In this document: piece by piece, positions 9,929-19,370 of the stretch
Numbering within the stretch: position 1 is the first letter of the stretch
How the letters are laid out: every line of letters begins with the position of its first letter
Made by a program: the position numbers and the translations under genes
Notes under the pieces: model-generated
The model's input: the letters and a program-made list of their open reading frames with translations, nothing else
The model's database searches: none
What the model was told of the DNA's origin: nothing
Assembly: GCA_947628815.1 (NCBI GenBank)
Contig: CANRBJ010000010.1
Location: 1 to 56,809, forward strand
Direction: 5' to 3'
Origin: an uncultured Clostridia bacterium
GTDB lineage: Bacteria; Bacillota; Clostridia; TANB77; CAG-508
Length of the DNA stretch: 56,809 nucleotides

Positions 9929-10556
9929 AATATAAAAGCGTAATACGTTTACCCGATTTTTCAATAATCTTCTCATCTGTTAAAACCTTTAGTTCCCTCA
10001 TCATAGCACTTCTATCAACACTTAAATAATCTGCAAGATCGGTAAGAGAAAAAGGAATACGAAAAGATTTGCTCATATTTCTTGCAGAAATAAGTTTAAA
10101 ATAACTAAGCAATTTGTCACGAATGCTACGCTTACTTAAAAGTTCAATACGCATATTCAGATCAATAACTTTATCCAAAAATAAACCAGGTAAATGCGCA
10201 AGAAGTTCACTGTGAAAATCACAATCACTTTTACATTTCGTATTTATATCATCATAAACTAAAAATAAAACAACAGCACGAGTTCTTGCTTCAACAAAAA
10301 GCTCATTATTTGTACTAACAGTGTAAAAAATTTCACCAAAAACATCATTAGTAGAAAAATGCTCAACAATTGTCTTATTTCCATTTAAGTCATACCTTAC
10401 AAGATCTGCTTCACCAGATAAAAGCATACAAAGCTTTCGTCGTTTTGCAATATAGCTTGTAATAACATCACCCTTGTGAAACTCTTTTTTTTGTACTTTT
10501 GAACAATATTTATCTAAATCATTAATAAAATTAGATACACTAAAATGTTCTTCCAT
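9927..10556 (-). CDS. Crp/Fnr family transcription regulator
   Basis: A 209-aa regulator: N-terminal cyclic-nucleotide-binding beta-barrel (about residues 15-125), dimerisation helix, and a C-terminal winged HTH (SLTDLADYLSVDRSAMMREL). The barrel has CMLLSGEADLVRYD and VFGEIFY; the ligand is unknown. It has a good AAGGAG site before the ATG. It is divergent from nrdD, and a perfect 16-bp palindrome in the shared region sits at -41.5 relative to the nrdD promoter start inferred below, the position used by CRP/FNR activators. The family often senses oxygen or redox change, which would fit control of an anaerobic reductase, but no N-terminal Fe-S cysteine cluster of Fnr is visible. Confidence 0.88.
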   Translation of the reverse strand: MEEHFSVSNFINDLDKYCSKVQKKEFHKGDVITSYIAKRRKLCMLLSGEADLVRYDLNGNKTIVEHFSTNDVFGEIFYTVSTNNELFVEARTRAVVLFLVYDDINTKCKSDCDFHSELLAHLPGLFLDKVIDLNMRIELLSKRSIRDKLLSYFKLISARNMSKSFRIPFSLTDLADYLSVDRSAMMRELKVLTDEKIIEKSGKRITLLY

Positions 10557-10729
10557 GAAAATCTCCTTCCGATAGTATTATACATAAAGTTATAAAAAAA
10601 TGCAACAAGAATAAAACATTGAAAAACAAGCAAAAAACAATAAATTAAAATTGTAATATAAATGAAATAAACTTTAAAATGCTACAAATAACAGGGAAAA
10701 TTTAAGTAAAAAATCATCCAAAAATAATC

Positions 10730-10745
10730 TGTTGCAATTGCAACA
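10730..10745. promoter_or_regulatory. Candidate Crp/Fnr operator ahead of nrdD
   Basis: Perfect palindrome TGTTGCAATTGCAACA, centre 10737.5. The -10 hexamer TATAAT (10767-10772) predicts a start near 10779, so the centre is at about -41.5. No -35 hexamer is found at the right distance, as expected for an activator-dependent promoter. Confidence 0.6.
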
Positions 10746-10766
10746 AAAAAACTAAAAAATTTAAGA

Positions 10767-10772
10767 TATAAT
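10767..10772 (+). promoter_or_regulatory. -10 hexamer of nrdD promoter
   Basis: Perfect TATAAT preceded by AGA, without a matching -35 box; the palindrome at 10730 occupies the activator position. The remaining divergent region (10557-10821) is AT-rich with nothing else recognised. Confidence 0.6.
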
Positions 10773-10821
10773 AACAACATAACAAGGGAAAAATGAACAT
10801 AGAAAAGGGGAGGAACATAAA

Positions 10822-12948
10822 ATGAAAGTAATAAAAAGAGATGGGAGAGCAGTTGATTACGATAGAGAAAAAATAGCAACTGCAATTGAAAAAGCAAATA
10901 AAGAAGTAAGACCTCGTGAAAAGGCAACAAAAGAAGAAATAAAAGGAATAATGCATTATATTGAAGAATTAGATAAAAAAAGAATGTTAGTAGAAGACAT
11001 TCAAGATATTATAGAAGAAAAATTAATGGAACTTAATAAATATGAACTAGCAAAAAAATATATTGTATATCGTTATACAAGAGCATTAGTACGTAAACAA
11101 AACACAACAGACGAGTCAATATTAGGACTAATAAAAAACCAAAACCATGAACTTGCAACAGAAAACTCAAACAAAAACGCAGTACTTGCATCAACACAAA
11201 GAGATTACATAGCAGGAGAAGTTTCAAAAGACTTAACAAAAAGAATTCTATTACCAGAAAAAATCTCAAAAGCACATGAAGAAGGAATTCTACACTTTCA
11301 CGATGCCGACTATTTCCTACAACCAATCTTCAACTGTTGCCTAATAAACATAAGCGATATGCTAGAAAACGGAACAGTTATGAATGGAAAACTAATAGAA
11401 AGCCCAAAAAGTTTCCAAGTAGCATGTACTGTAACAACACAAATTATAGCAGCAGTAGCAAGTAACCAATATGGTGGACAATCTGTAGACCTAAAACACT
11501 TAGGAAAATACCTAAGGAAAAGTAAAGATAAATTCAAAAAAGAATTAACCGAAAACTATAAAGGAAAACTACCAGAAAACATAATAGACGAAATAGTAGA
11601 ACAAAGAGTAAAAACAGAACTATCAGCAGGTGTACAAACAATACAATATCAAATAAATACATTAATGACAACAAACGGACAATCTCCATTTGTAACCTTA
11701 TTCTTAAACCTAGATGAAGAAAACGAATACATAGAAGAAAACGCCATGATAATAGAAGAAATACTAAAACAAAGATATCAAGGTATCAAAAACGAAAAAG
11801 GCGTATATGTAACACCAGCCTTTCCAAAACTAATATATGTACTATATGAACACAACTGCCTAAAAGGAGGAAAATACGATTACCTAACAAAACTTGCAGT
11901 AAAATGCTCAGCAAAAAGATTATATCCAGATTACATATCTGCAAAGCAAATGCGCCAAAACTATGAAGGAAACGTATTTAGCCCAATGGGATGCAGAAGC
12001 TTCTTATCACCTTGGAAAAACGAAAAAGGAGAATACCAATTTGAAGGAAGATTTAACCAAGGAGTTGTTAGCATAAACTTACCACAAATAGGAATAGTAG
12101 CAGATGGTGATGAAGAAAAATTCTGGAAACTACTAGACGAAAGACTAGAACTATGTTTTGAAGCACTAATGTGCAGACACTATGCACTACTTGGTACAAA
12201 ATCAGATACAAGCCCAATACACTGGAGATATGGTGCAATTGCACGTTTAGAATCTGGTGAAACAATAGATAAACTATTAAAAGGTGGATATTCAACAATA
12301 TCACTTGGATACATAGGACTATACGAAATTACAAAACTAATAAAAGGTGTTAGCCATACAAGTAGCGAAGGACAAGAATTTGCCTTACGCGTTATGAAAC
12401 ACCTAAGAGAAACCACAAATCGTTGGAAAAAAGAAACAGGAATAGGATTTGCACTATATGGAACACCAGCAGAAAGTTTGTGTTATCGTTTCGCAAGAAT
12501 AGATAAAGAAAAATACGGAAGCATAAAAGACATTACAGATAAAGGATATTACACAAACTCATACCATGTAGACGTAAGAGAAAAAATAGATGCATTTGAA
12601 AAACTAAAATTTGAAAGCCAATTCCAACCAATATCTTCAGGAGGAGCAATTTCATATATAGAAATACCAAATATGAGAAACAATCTAAAAGCACTCGAAG
12701 AAATTGTTAAATTCATATATGATAACATTCAATATGCAGAGTTTAATACAAAATCTGACTACTGCCATGTATGTGGATTTGATGGAGAAATTATAATAAA
12801 TGACGATAATGAATGGGAATGTCCACAATGTGGAAACAAAGACCATAATAAAATGAACGTAACCAGAAGAACATGTGGATATTTAGGAGAAAACTTCTGG
12901 AACGAAGGAAAAACAAAAGAAATAAAAGCAAGAGTATTACATTTATAA
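10822..12948 (+). CDS. nrdD: Anaerobic ribonucleoside-triphosphate reductase
   Basis: Class III reductase, 708 aa, making dNTPs with a glycyl radical under anoxia. An ATP-cone allosteric domain (residues 1-90) is followed by the barrel with the NNC-type active-site region (FHDADYFLQPIFNCCLIN), the C-terminal zinc site CHVCG...CPQCG, and the radical loop RRTCGYLGENFWNEG close to the end. GGGGAGG precedes the ATG. The stop is 14 bases before nrdG. The Crp/Fnr-type palindrome upstream suggests redox- or metabolite-linked activation. Confidence 0.96.
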   Translation: MKVIKRDGRAVDYDREKIATAIEKANKEVRPREKATKEEIKGIMHYIEELDKKRMLVEDIQDIIEEKLMELNKYELAKKYIVYRYTRALVRKQNTTDESILGLIKNQNHELATENSNKNAVLASTQRDYIAGEVSKDLTKRILLPEKISKAHEEGILHFHDADYFLQPIFNCCLINISDMLENGTVMNGKLIESPKSFQVACTVTTQIIAAVASNQYGGQSVDLKHLGKYLRKSKDKFKKELTENYKGKLPENIIDEIVEQRVKTELSAGVQTIQYQINTLMTTNGQSPFVTLFLNLDEENEYIEENAMIIEEILKQRYQGIKNEKGVYVTPAFPKLIYVLYEHNCLKGGKYDYLTKLAVKCSAKRLYPDYISAKQMRQNYEGNVFSPMGCRSFLSPWKNEKGEYQFEGRFNQGVVSINLPQIGIVADGDEEKFWKLLDERLELCFEALMCRHYALLGTKSDTSPIHWRYGAIARLESGETIDKLLKGGYSTISLGYIGLYEITKLIKGVSHTSSEGQEFALRVMKHLRETTNRWKKETGIGFALYGTPAESLCYRFARIDKEKYGSIKDITDKGYYTNSYHVDVREKIDAFEKLKFESQFQPISSGGAISYIEIPNMRNNLKALEEIVKFIYDNIQYAEFNTKSDYCHVCGFDGEIIINDDNEWECPQCGNKDHNKMNVTRRTCGYLGENFWNEGKTKEIKARVLHL

Positions 12949-12962
12949 AAGGAGTGAGGCTT

Positions 12963-13511
12963 ATGCATTATGCAACAATAAAAGAATGCGACGTAGCAAA
13001 TGGTCCTGGAGTCAGAGTATCAGTATTTGTTAGTGGATGTAATCACCACTGCAAAGGATGTTTTAACGAAGTAGCATGGAACTTTGAATACGGAAACGAA
13101 TTCACAGAAGAAACAATAAATAAAGTACTAAAAGACTTAGATAAAGATTACATAGAGGGCTTATCGTTACTAGGTGGAGAGCCATTAGAACATGCAAACC
13201 AAAAAGGACTACTACCACTTGTAAAAAAAGTAAAAGAAAAATTCCCAAATAAAACCATATGGTGTTATACAGGTTTCGACTTCGAAAAAGATGTAATGGG
13301 AAATATGTATAAAAACTGGGAAGAAACAAAAGAACTAGTAAAAAACATTGATGTTATAGTAGATGGAAAATTCGAGCAAGAACTAAAAAATCCATCATTA
13401 AAATTCAGAGGTTCAGAAAACCAAAGATTAATAGACGTACAAAAAAGCATAAACCAAAACCAAATAATCTGGACAGACTTAGAAGATGAACCAATAAAAA
13501 AAGCAAACTAA
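12963..13511 (+). CDS. nrdG: Anaerobic RNR activating enzyme
   Basis: Radical-SAM activase (182 aa) that installs the glycyl radical on NrdD. The [4Fe-4S] motif is CNHHCKGC (CxxxCxxC), followed by the SAM-binding LLGGEPLE. The start ATG at 12963 has GGAG 9-10 bases upstream. Forms an operon with nrdD. A longer in-frame start inside nrdD is not supported. Confidence 0.95.
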   Translation: MHYATIKECDVANGPGVRVSVFVSGCNHHCKGCFNEVAWNFEYGNEFTEETINKVLKDLDKDYIEGLSLLGGEPLEHANQKGLLPLVKKVKEKFPNKTIWCYTGFDFEKDVMGNMYKNWEETKELVKNIDVIVDGKFEQELKNPSLKFRGSENQRLIDVQKSINQNQIIWTDLEDEPIKKAN

Positions 13512-13600
13512 AATCTACAAAATCTCCAAAAAATATATACAAAACCAAAAAAAAAGGTTATAATAAACAGGTAAGAGATTATATAAAAGGGGTTTATGTT

Positions 13601-14545
13601 ATGGAAAACATTAAAATTTTTGCCTGCAAATCTGCAGAAAAATTTACTAAAGAAATATGTGATTGTTTAGAATTACCAATGGGAAAAATTAATTCAATAA
13701 AATTTAAAAATGACAACAACTTTGTACAAATATTAGAAACAGTAAGAGAACAAGATGTATACATTATACAAACAACACAGCCACCAGTAAACGAAAGAGT
13801 AATGGAATTACTAATCACAATAGATGCTGTAAAGCGTGCAGCTGCAAGAAAAGTAAACGTAGTATTACCATATTACATTTACTCAAGATCAGACAAAAAA
13901 GACCAACCACGCGTACCAGTAACAGCAAAACTAATGGCCCAACTAATAGAAGCAGCAGGAGCAGATAGAGTTATAACATGCGACTTACACAATCCTGCAA
14001 TACAAGCATATTTCAACATAAACTGCGATAGACTATCAGCACAAAACCTATTACAAGCATACTTTAGAGAAAAAAATCTACAAGATATGGTAATAGTAGC
14101 AACAGATGCCGGAAGCTCAAAAAAAGCATACAAATATTCAGAATATTTCGAATGCCCAATAGCTCTAATAGATAAAAGAAGAGAAGGAAACGATGATAGA
14201 GCAATTGCATCAACCGTTATAGGAGAAGTAAAAGACAAGCAAGCAATTATATTTGATGATGAAGTAGATACAGCAGGTTCTATGATAGAAACAGCAAACA
14301 TACTAGAAAAATTCGGAGCGCGTGAAATATATGCAGGATGCACACACGGAATACTATCAGGTCCAGCCATTGAAAGAATAAAAAACTCACCAATAAAAGA
14401 ACTAGTTATAACAAACACAGTACCATTACCAGATGAAAAGAAAATTGATAAAATAACAGTTTTATCAATAGCACCATTATTTGCAGAAGCAATAAAAAGA
14501 TTAAATGAAGCAAAACCATTAGGAGAACTATTTAAAATATACTAA
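13601..14545 (+). CDS. prs: Ribose-phosphate pyrophosphokinase
   Basis: Makes PRPP from ribose-5-phosphate and ATP. 314 aa, full length: the N-terminal FACKSAEKFTKEI, the VRE(Q)DVYIIQ strand, the flexible loop YYIYSRSDKKDQPR, CDLHNPAIQAYF, and the PRPP loop IIFDDEVDTAGSM. Arg codons include CGC in the loop, read normally. A TATAAT lies shortly upstream (about 13558). A monocistronic unit. Confidence 0.93.
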   Translation: MENIKIFACKSAEKFTKEICDCLELPMGKINSIKFKNDNNFVQILETVREQDVYIIQTTQPPVNERVMELLITIDAVKRAAARKVNVVLPYYIYSRSDKKDQPRVPVTAKLMAQLIEAAGADRVITCDLHNPAIQAYFNINCDRLSAQNLLQAYFREKNLQDMVIVATDAGSSKKAYKYSEYFECPIALIDKRREGNDDRAIASTVIGEVKDKQAIIFDDEVDTAGSMIETANILEKFGAREIYAGCTHGILSGPAIERIKNSPIKELVITNTVPLPDEKKIDKITVLSIAPLFAEAIKRLNEAKPLGELFKIY

Positions 14546-14563
14546 AAAACAAACCAATGTATA

Positions 14564-14593
14564 TTGACAACCTCATACATAATAGAGTATAAT
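14564..14593 (+). promoter_or_regulatory. Promoter of rpsU
   Basis: TTGACA (14564-14569), 18 bases, TATAAT (14588-14593). It leaves a leader of about 90 bases before rpsU. Confidence 0.7.
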
Positions 14594-14691
14594 AATATTC
14601 GTATTAAAAATAGGGAAAAGAATCAACTAAAAAATAAAGCGAACCCTTAAAAAATTACATACTTTGTTGAACGTTGGAAGGAGGGGAATTC

Positions 14692-14862
14692 ATGTCAGAG
14701 GTAAAAGTAAATAATGGAAATATAGAAGAAGCATTAAAAAGATTCAAAAGACAATGTGCAAGAAATGGAGTTTTACAAGAGGTACGAAAAAGAGAACACT
14801 ACGAAAAACCTAGTGTAAAAAGAAAGAAAAAATCAGAGGCTGCAAGAAAAAGAAAATTTTAA
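14692..14862 (+). CDS. rpsU: 30S ribosomal protein bS21
   Basis: A 56-aa basic protein with the S21 layout: [19 protein letters not shown], then a Lys/Arg-rich C-terminus ([14 protein letters not shown]). AAGGAGGGG precedes the ATG at 14692. Neighbour yqeY downstream reproduces the common rpsU-yqeY order of Firmicutes, though a terminator separates them here. Confidence 0.95.
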   Translation: MSEVKVNNGNIEEALKRFKRQCARNGVLQEVRKREHYEKPSVKRKKKSEAARKRKF

Positions 14863-14876
14863 TCATATACAAAATA

Positions 14877-14904
14877 GCGTTTTCCTAGCAGGAAAACGCG
14901 TTTT
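14877..14904 (+). terminator. Terminator after rpsU
   Basis: GCGTTTTCCT (14877-14886) with AGGAAAACGC (14890-14899), three-base loop, then GTTTT. Confidence 0.8.
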
Positions 14905-14992
14905 ATTAATTTTAGAGGCATATATAATTGCACTACAATTTCTTATAAATGGAATAAATACAAAAATATTATAACCATAAGGAGGAAATAAA

Positions 14993-15433
14993 ATGTTAAA
15001 AGAAAAATTATTAGAAGACTTAAAAAACTGTATGAAAGAGAAAAAAGAAATAAGAAAAAATGCCATACAAATGGTAAGAGCTGCTATATTACAAGTAGAA
15101 AAAGATAATGGAATAACACTAGAAGACGAAAAAATAGTAGATATCATAGCAAAAGAAGTAAAAAAGAGAAAAGACTCACTACAAGACTATAAAAAAAGCG
15201 GAAGACAAGACATAATCTCACAAGTAGAAGAAGAAATACAAATACTATCAGAATACTTACCAGAACAACTAACAAAAGAACAACTACAACCAATAATAAA
15301 ACAAATAATAGAAGAATTAGGAGCAAGCACAATGAAAGATATGGGAGCAGTAATGAAAAAAGCAAAAGAAAAAATAGGAGCACAAGCAGATGGAAAAACA
15401 ATAAATGAAGTAGTAAAAGAGCTTTTAGCATAA
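14993..15433 (+). CDS. yqeY: GatB/YqeY domain protein
   Basis: A 146-aa all-helical YqeY protein resembling the tail domain of GatB; thought to act near tRNA or aminoacylation, without a firm assigned reaction. Typical pieces are RKNAIQMVRAAI, KKRKDSLQDYKKSGR, and the C-terminal KDMGAVMKKAKEKIGAQADG. AAGGAGG precedes the ATG. Own terminator downstream. Confidence 0.9.
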   Translation: MLKEKLLEDLKNCMKEKKEIRKNAIQMVRAAILQVEKDNGITLEDEKIVDIIAKEVKKRKDSLQDYKKSGRQDIISQVEEEIQILSEYLPEQLTKEQLQPIIKQIIEELGASTMKDMGAVMKKAKEKIGAQADGKTINEVVKELLA

Positions 15434-15456
15434 CAATAAAATAGTATATTTAACAA

Positions 15457-15487
15457 TTAAAAAAAGACTATCCAAGTCTTTTTTTAA
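15457..15487 (+). terminator. Terminator after yqeY
   Basis: AAAAAGACT and AGTCTTTTT arms with a five-base loop and T7 run. Confidence 0.8.
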
Positions 15488-15580
15488 TTTCCCTAAATTA
15501 TTAAAAAAACTATTGTATAAAATTACCAAAATATATTATACTATTACATAGAATTACAACATTTATAAAGGAGGAAAAAT

Positions 15581-16873
15581 ATGAATTATCAAAAACAAGA
15601 GATAAAAGAAGGAATAAACCTTCACATAATAAATACAAACAAATTCAAAACAAATTTATTATCAGTATTTATAACAACACCACTTAGTAGAAACACTGTT
15701 ACAAAAGAAGCATTAATTGCATCAATATTACGCAGAGGTTCAAGCACAATGCCAACAACAGAAGATATTAGTAAAAAATTAGAAGGAATGTATGGTTCTT
15801 CATTTGATTGTGGAATAGATAAAATAGGAAACAAACACGTCCTAAAATTCTATTTAGAAACAATTGCAGAAGAATTCTTACCACAAAAAGAGCAAATACT
15901 AAAAACCGCAATGGACACACTATTTGAAATCGTGTTAGATCCATTAGTAGAACAAAATCAATTCAAAGAAGAATATGTAAAAACAGAAAAAGAAAATTTA
16001 AAACAAATAATAGAAGGAAAACGTGATAATAAAGCAAAATACGCTTTTGACCGTTGCATAGAAGAAATGCACAAAAATAAACCATATGGATTATATAAAT
16101 TTGGTTATGTAGAAGATTTAGAAAAAATAGATGCAAAAAATTTGTATGAATATTATAAAGAAATGCTACAGAGTGCAAAAATAGACATATTTTTATCTGG
16201 AAGAATAGAAAATGAAGAATCAAAAAAATTAGTAGAAAATAATAAAAATATACAAAAATTACAACCAAGAAAAATAGATAATACTAATGTAGAAGAAATA
16301 AAAAATGTAGAACAGGAAAACATTGTAACAGAACCAATGGATGTAACACAAGGAAAACTAGTATTAGGCTTAACAATCGAAGATACAAGCTTAGATTCAA
16401 AATATATTTCACTTGTATATAACACAATATTAGGAGGCGGAGCAAACTCCAAACTATTCCAAAACGTACGAGAAAAAGCAAGCCTTGCATATACAGCAGG
16501 TTCAAACTATATAAGACAAGTTAGCAACATATTCATACGTTGTGGAATCGAAATAGCAAACTACGAAAAAGCCTTAAACATCATAAAAAAACAAGTAGAA
16601 GATATTAAAAACGGAAACTTTACAGATAAAGACTTAGAAAACGCAAAACAAACAATCATTTCAACAATAAAATTCATACCAGATGAACAAGATACAGAAC
16701 TTACCTACTATTTTGGGCAAGAACTAGCAAATAGCAACATAACATTTGAAGAATACGAAAACAGAATAAAACAAGTAACAAAAGAACAAATTATAAACCT
16801 AGCAAAAGGAATAAACATTCATACAATTTACTTTTTGACTCAGAAAGGAGGATTAGTATATGCAAATTATTGA
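15581..16873 (+). CDS. yfmF: M16 peptidase-like protein YfmF (inactive partner)
   Basis: A 430-aa M16-fold protein of the YfmF type, linked in Bacillus to EF-P 5-aminopentanol modification. Where M16 enzymes carry the HxxEH zinc motif this one has ASILRRGSS, so it is probably the non-catalytic subunit. The second M16 half has the usual AYTAGSNYIRQ region. It overlaps the catalytic partner by 14 bases, pointing to translational coupling and a heterodimer. Confidence 0.88.
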   Translation: MNYQKQEIKEGINLHIINTNKFKTNLLSVFITTPLSRNTVTKEALIASILRRGSSTMPTTEDISKKLEGMYGSSFDCGIDKIGNKHVLKFYLETIAEEFLPQKEQILKTAMDTLFEIVLDPLVEQNQFKEEYVKTEKENLKQIIEGKRDNKAKYAFDRCIEEMHKNKPYGLYKFGYVEDLEKIDAKNLYEYYKEMLQSAKIDIFLSGRIENEESKKLVENNKNIQKLQPRKIDNTNVEEIKNVEQENIVTEPMDVTQGKLVLGLTIEDTSLDSKYISLVYNTILGGGANSKLFQNVREKASLAYTAGSNYIRQVSNIFIRCGIEIANYEKALNIIKKQVEDIKNGNFTDKDLENAKQTIISTIKFIPDEQDTELTYYFGQELANSNITFEEYENRIKQVTKEQIINLAKGINIHTIYFLTQKGGLVYANY

Positions 16874-18134
16874 AAATTCTAAAGTAAAAGAAAAAGCATA
16901 TATTGAAAAATTAGAAAACGGTTTAACTGTAATAGTTATCCCAAAACAAGGAATACAAAAAAAATACGCAATATTTGGAACAAACTTTGGTTCAATAGAT
17001 AATAAGTTCATTGCACCAAAAGAACAAGAAGAAACAAGCCTGCCAGATGGAGTAGCACACTTTCTAGAACACAAAATGTTCGAACAAGAAAATGGCACAA
17101 ACAGCTTAGATGTATTATCAGCACTAGGAGTTGAAGCAAACGCATACACAACAAACGACCATACAGCATACTTATTTGAAGCAACAGACAATTTTTATGA
17201 AGCATTAGATGAACTAATGAACTATGTACAAAATCCATATTTTACAGACGAAAATGTAGAAAAAGAAAAAGGAATAATTGGTCAAGAAATTAATATGTAT
17301 GATGATGATCCAAGTTGGAGAGTTTATATGAACGCAATGAAACTAATGTATAAAAACAATCCAATAAACATTGATATAGCAGGAAGTATAGAATCTATAT
17401 CAAAAATAAACAAAGAAATATTATATAAAGCATACAACACCTTCTATAACCTAAGCAATATGGCATTTGTATTATGTGGAGACTTCGAACCAGAAAAAAT
17501 ACTGCAAGAAATAAAAAATAGAATAACAAAAAAAGACAAGCAAGAAGAAATAAAAAGAATATATCCACAAGAACCAGAAGAAATAGTAGAAAAAGAAAAA
17601 ACAGAAAAATTAGATGTAAACAATCCATTATATGCAATTGGTTTCAAAGATAAAATAAATAACACAAAAGACATAGTAAAAAAACACATAGCAATAGAAA
17701 TAATTCTATACATGTTACTTGGAAAAAGTTCTAAAAGCTATAAAAAACTATATGAACAAGGAGACATCATGTCTCAGCCAGACTTAGACTATGAATTTTC
17801 AAAACAATATGCACATGCCTTAATAACAGGAATTGCAAAAAATCCACAAAATGTAGTTAAAGTTCTAAAAGAAGCAATAAAAAGTTACAAAGAAAACGGT
17901 TTATGCCAAGAAGATTTCATAAGAGTTAAGAAAAAAATTTATGGAGAATATATAACAGAATATAATGATGTAGCAAATATTGCAAGAATGTTTTTAGCAG
18001 ACTATTTTAAAGGAATATTGAGTTTTGACTACCTAGAGCAATATAATCAAGTAACAAAAGAATATGCAGAACAAATACTAAACGAACTATTTACAGAAAA
18101 TAATATGGTAGTATCAATAGTTGAAAATAGCTAA
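16860..18134 (+). CDS. yfmH: M16 zinc peptidase YfmH
   Basis: A 424-aa M16 peptidase with an intact zinc site HFLEHKMFE (HxxEH, about residue 66) and downstream glutamate in EKEKGIIGQEINMYDDDP. Forms an operon with the inactive YfmF partner, with AGGAGG inside the upstream gene's end, and is followed 12 bases later by lgt. The YfmF/YfmH pair is named for its genetic link to EF-P modification in B. subtilis. Confidence 0.9.
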   Translation: MQIIENSKVKEKAYIEKLENGLTVIVIPKQGIQKKYAIFGTNFGSIDNKFIAPKEQEETSLPDGVAHFLEHKMFEQENGTNSLDVLSALGVEANAYTTNDHTAYLFEATDNFYEALDELMNYVQNPYFTDENVEKEKGIIGQEINMYDDDPSWRVYMNAMKLMYKNNPINIDIAGSIESISKINKEILYKAYNTFYNLSNMAFVLCGDFEPEKILQEIKNRITKKDKQEEIKRIYPQEPEEIVEKEKTEKLDVNNPLYAIGFKDKINNTKDIVKKHIAIEIILYMLLGKSSKSYKKLYEQGDIMSQPDLDYEFSKQYAHALITGIAKNPQNVVKVLKEAIKSYKENGLCQEDFIRVKKKIYGEYITEYNDVANIARMFLADYFKGILSFDYLEQYNQVTKEYAEQILNELFTENNMVVSIVENS

Positions 18135-18146
18135 GAAAGGTAAGAA

Positions 18147-18920
18147 ATGAGCACAATAACATTTCCATTATTAAATTTAGAGTTAACAATAAATAAAACA
18201 GCATTCAGCCTATTTGGAATACAAGTTAGTTGGTATGCCATTTTAATAACAGCAAGCCTAGCGCTTGCTCTAATCTTATGTAAAAAACAAGATGGAAAGT
18301 ATGGAATAAAATATGAAGATATACTAGACCTAAGCATAATATTAATTCCAATATCATTAATATGTGCAAGAATATACTATGTAGTTTTTAGCTTAAAAAA
18401 CTATCCAACAATACAAAGTATGATAAATATAAAACAAGGAGGTCTTGCAATTTATGGTGGAATAATAGGAGGAGTAATAACAATATATATATTTTGCAAA
18501 AAAAGAAAAATCCAAATATTAGATGTATTAGACTATATAGCACCATACTTAGCATTAGGCCAATCAATAGGAAGATGGGGGAACTTTATAAATGTAGAAG
18601 CATATGGAACAAACACAAATGTATTTTGGAAAATGGGAATAGTAGAAGAAAATAGGGTACAATATGTACATCCAACATTCCTATATGAATCTATATCCAC
18701 ATTCATAATATTCTTAATATTAAACAAAATCTCTAAAAACAGAAAATACAGTGGGCAAATAACTTATTATTACATTATAATGTATACATTTATAAGAGCA
18801 ATAATAGAAGGATTAAGATGCGATAGTTTAATGTTTATAAACGTAAGAATATCGCAAATTTTGTCTATAATACTATTTGTAACATTTTGTATAATAATAG
18901 CAAAAAAAACAAAAAAATAA
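18147..18920 (+). CDS. lgt: Prolipoprotein diacylglyceryl transferase
   Basis: Membrane enzyme (257 aa) that transfers diacylglycerol from phosphatidylglycerol to the lipobox cysteine of prolipoproteins. About seven membrane segments; the family signature is GQSIGRWGNFINVEAYG (about residue 140), with HPTFLYES downstream. Short spacing after yfmH suggests co-transcription. Confidence 0.94.
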   Translation: MSTITFPLLNLELTINKTAFSLFGIQVSWYAILITASLALALILCKKQDGKYGIKYEDILDLSIILIPISLICARIYYVVFSLKNYPTIQSMINIKQGGLAIYGGIIGGVITIYIFCKKRKIQILDVLDYIAPYLALGQSIGRWGNFINVEAYGTNTNVFWKMGIVEENRVQYVHPTFLYESISTFIIFLILNKISKNRKYSGQITYYYIIMYTFIRAIIEGLRCDSLMFINVRISQILSIILFVTFCIIIAKKTKK

Positions 18921-18993
18921 AAAAATATATAAAAATAAAGCAAGAAAAAGCACAAAACGTCGCACGATTCTTGAGAAAAATGCTGTTTTTTTA

Positions 18994-19022
18994 TTGACGA
19001 TAATGTAAAAATATGGTATTTT
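18994..19022 (+). promoter_or_regulatory. Promoter of the Spo0E-like gene
   Basis: TTGACG (18994-18999), 17 bases, TATTTT (19017-19022). Confidence 0.55.
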
Positions 19023-19067
19023 AAAAATATACAAAAGAAAAAACACCAAAAAAAGGAGAGTAGATAT

Positions 19068-19262
19068 ATGCTAAATGATGAAATTTGTAAAAAAAGAAAT
19101 GAATTAAACAAAAGCATAGAAAATGGCGACGAATATAGCAAAATATATAGACTAAGCATAGAACTAGACGAATTAATTGCAAAATATTATAACGCGCAAC
19201 AAAAAAAGGAAAAAAGTTGTGCTAAAAATATAGACCACAAAAAGTCCTTTAAAAAACTGTAA
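19068..19262 (+). CDS. Spo0E-like aspartyl-phosphate phosphatase
   Basis: A 64-aa helical hairpin protein with the Spo0E-family signature SxxLDxLI (SIELDELIAKYY, about residues 33-44). Members dephosphorylate Spo0A-P or related response regulators and so delay sporulation. AAAGGAGAG lies before the ATG. It has its own promoter and a strong terminator. Confidence 0.75.
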   Translation: MLNDEICKKRNELNKSIENGDEYSKIYRLSIELDELIAKYYNAQQKKEKSCAKNIDHKKSFKKL

Positions 19263-19295
19263 TAGCAGCACAAAAGTCGTAAGGAAAAATGTAAT

Positions 19296-19332
19296 AAAAC
19301 CACAAAAAGTCGTTGGACTTTTTGTGGTTTTT
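19296..19332 (+). terminator. Terminator after the Spo0E-like gene
   Basis: 16-bp perfect stem (19296-19311 with 19315-19330; AAAACCACAAAAAGTC arm), then T residues. Confidence 0.85.
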
Positions 19333-19370
19333 ATGATATACTGTACATATATAATAAAGAAGGTGATAAA

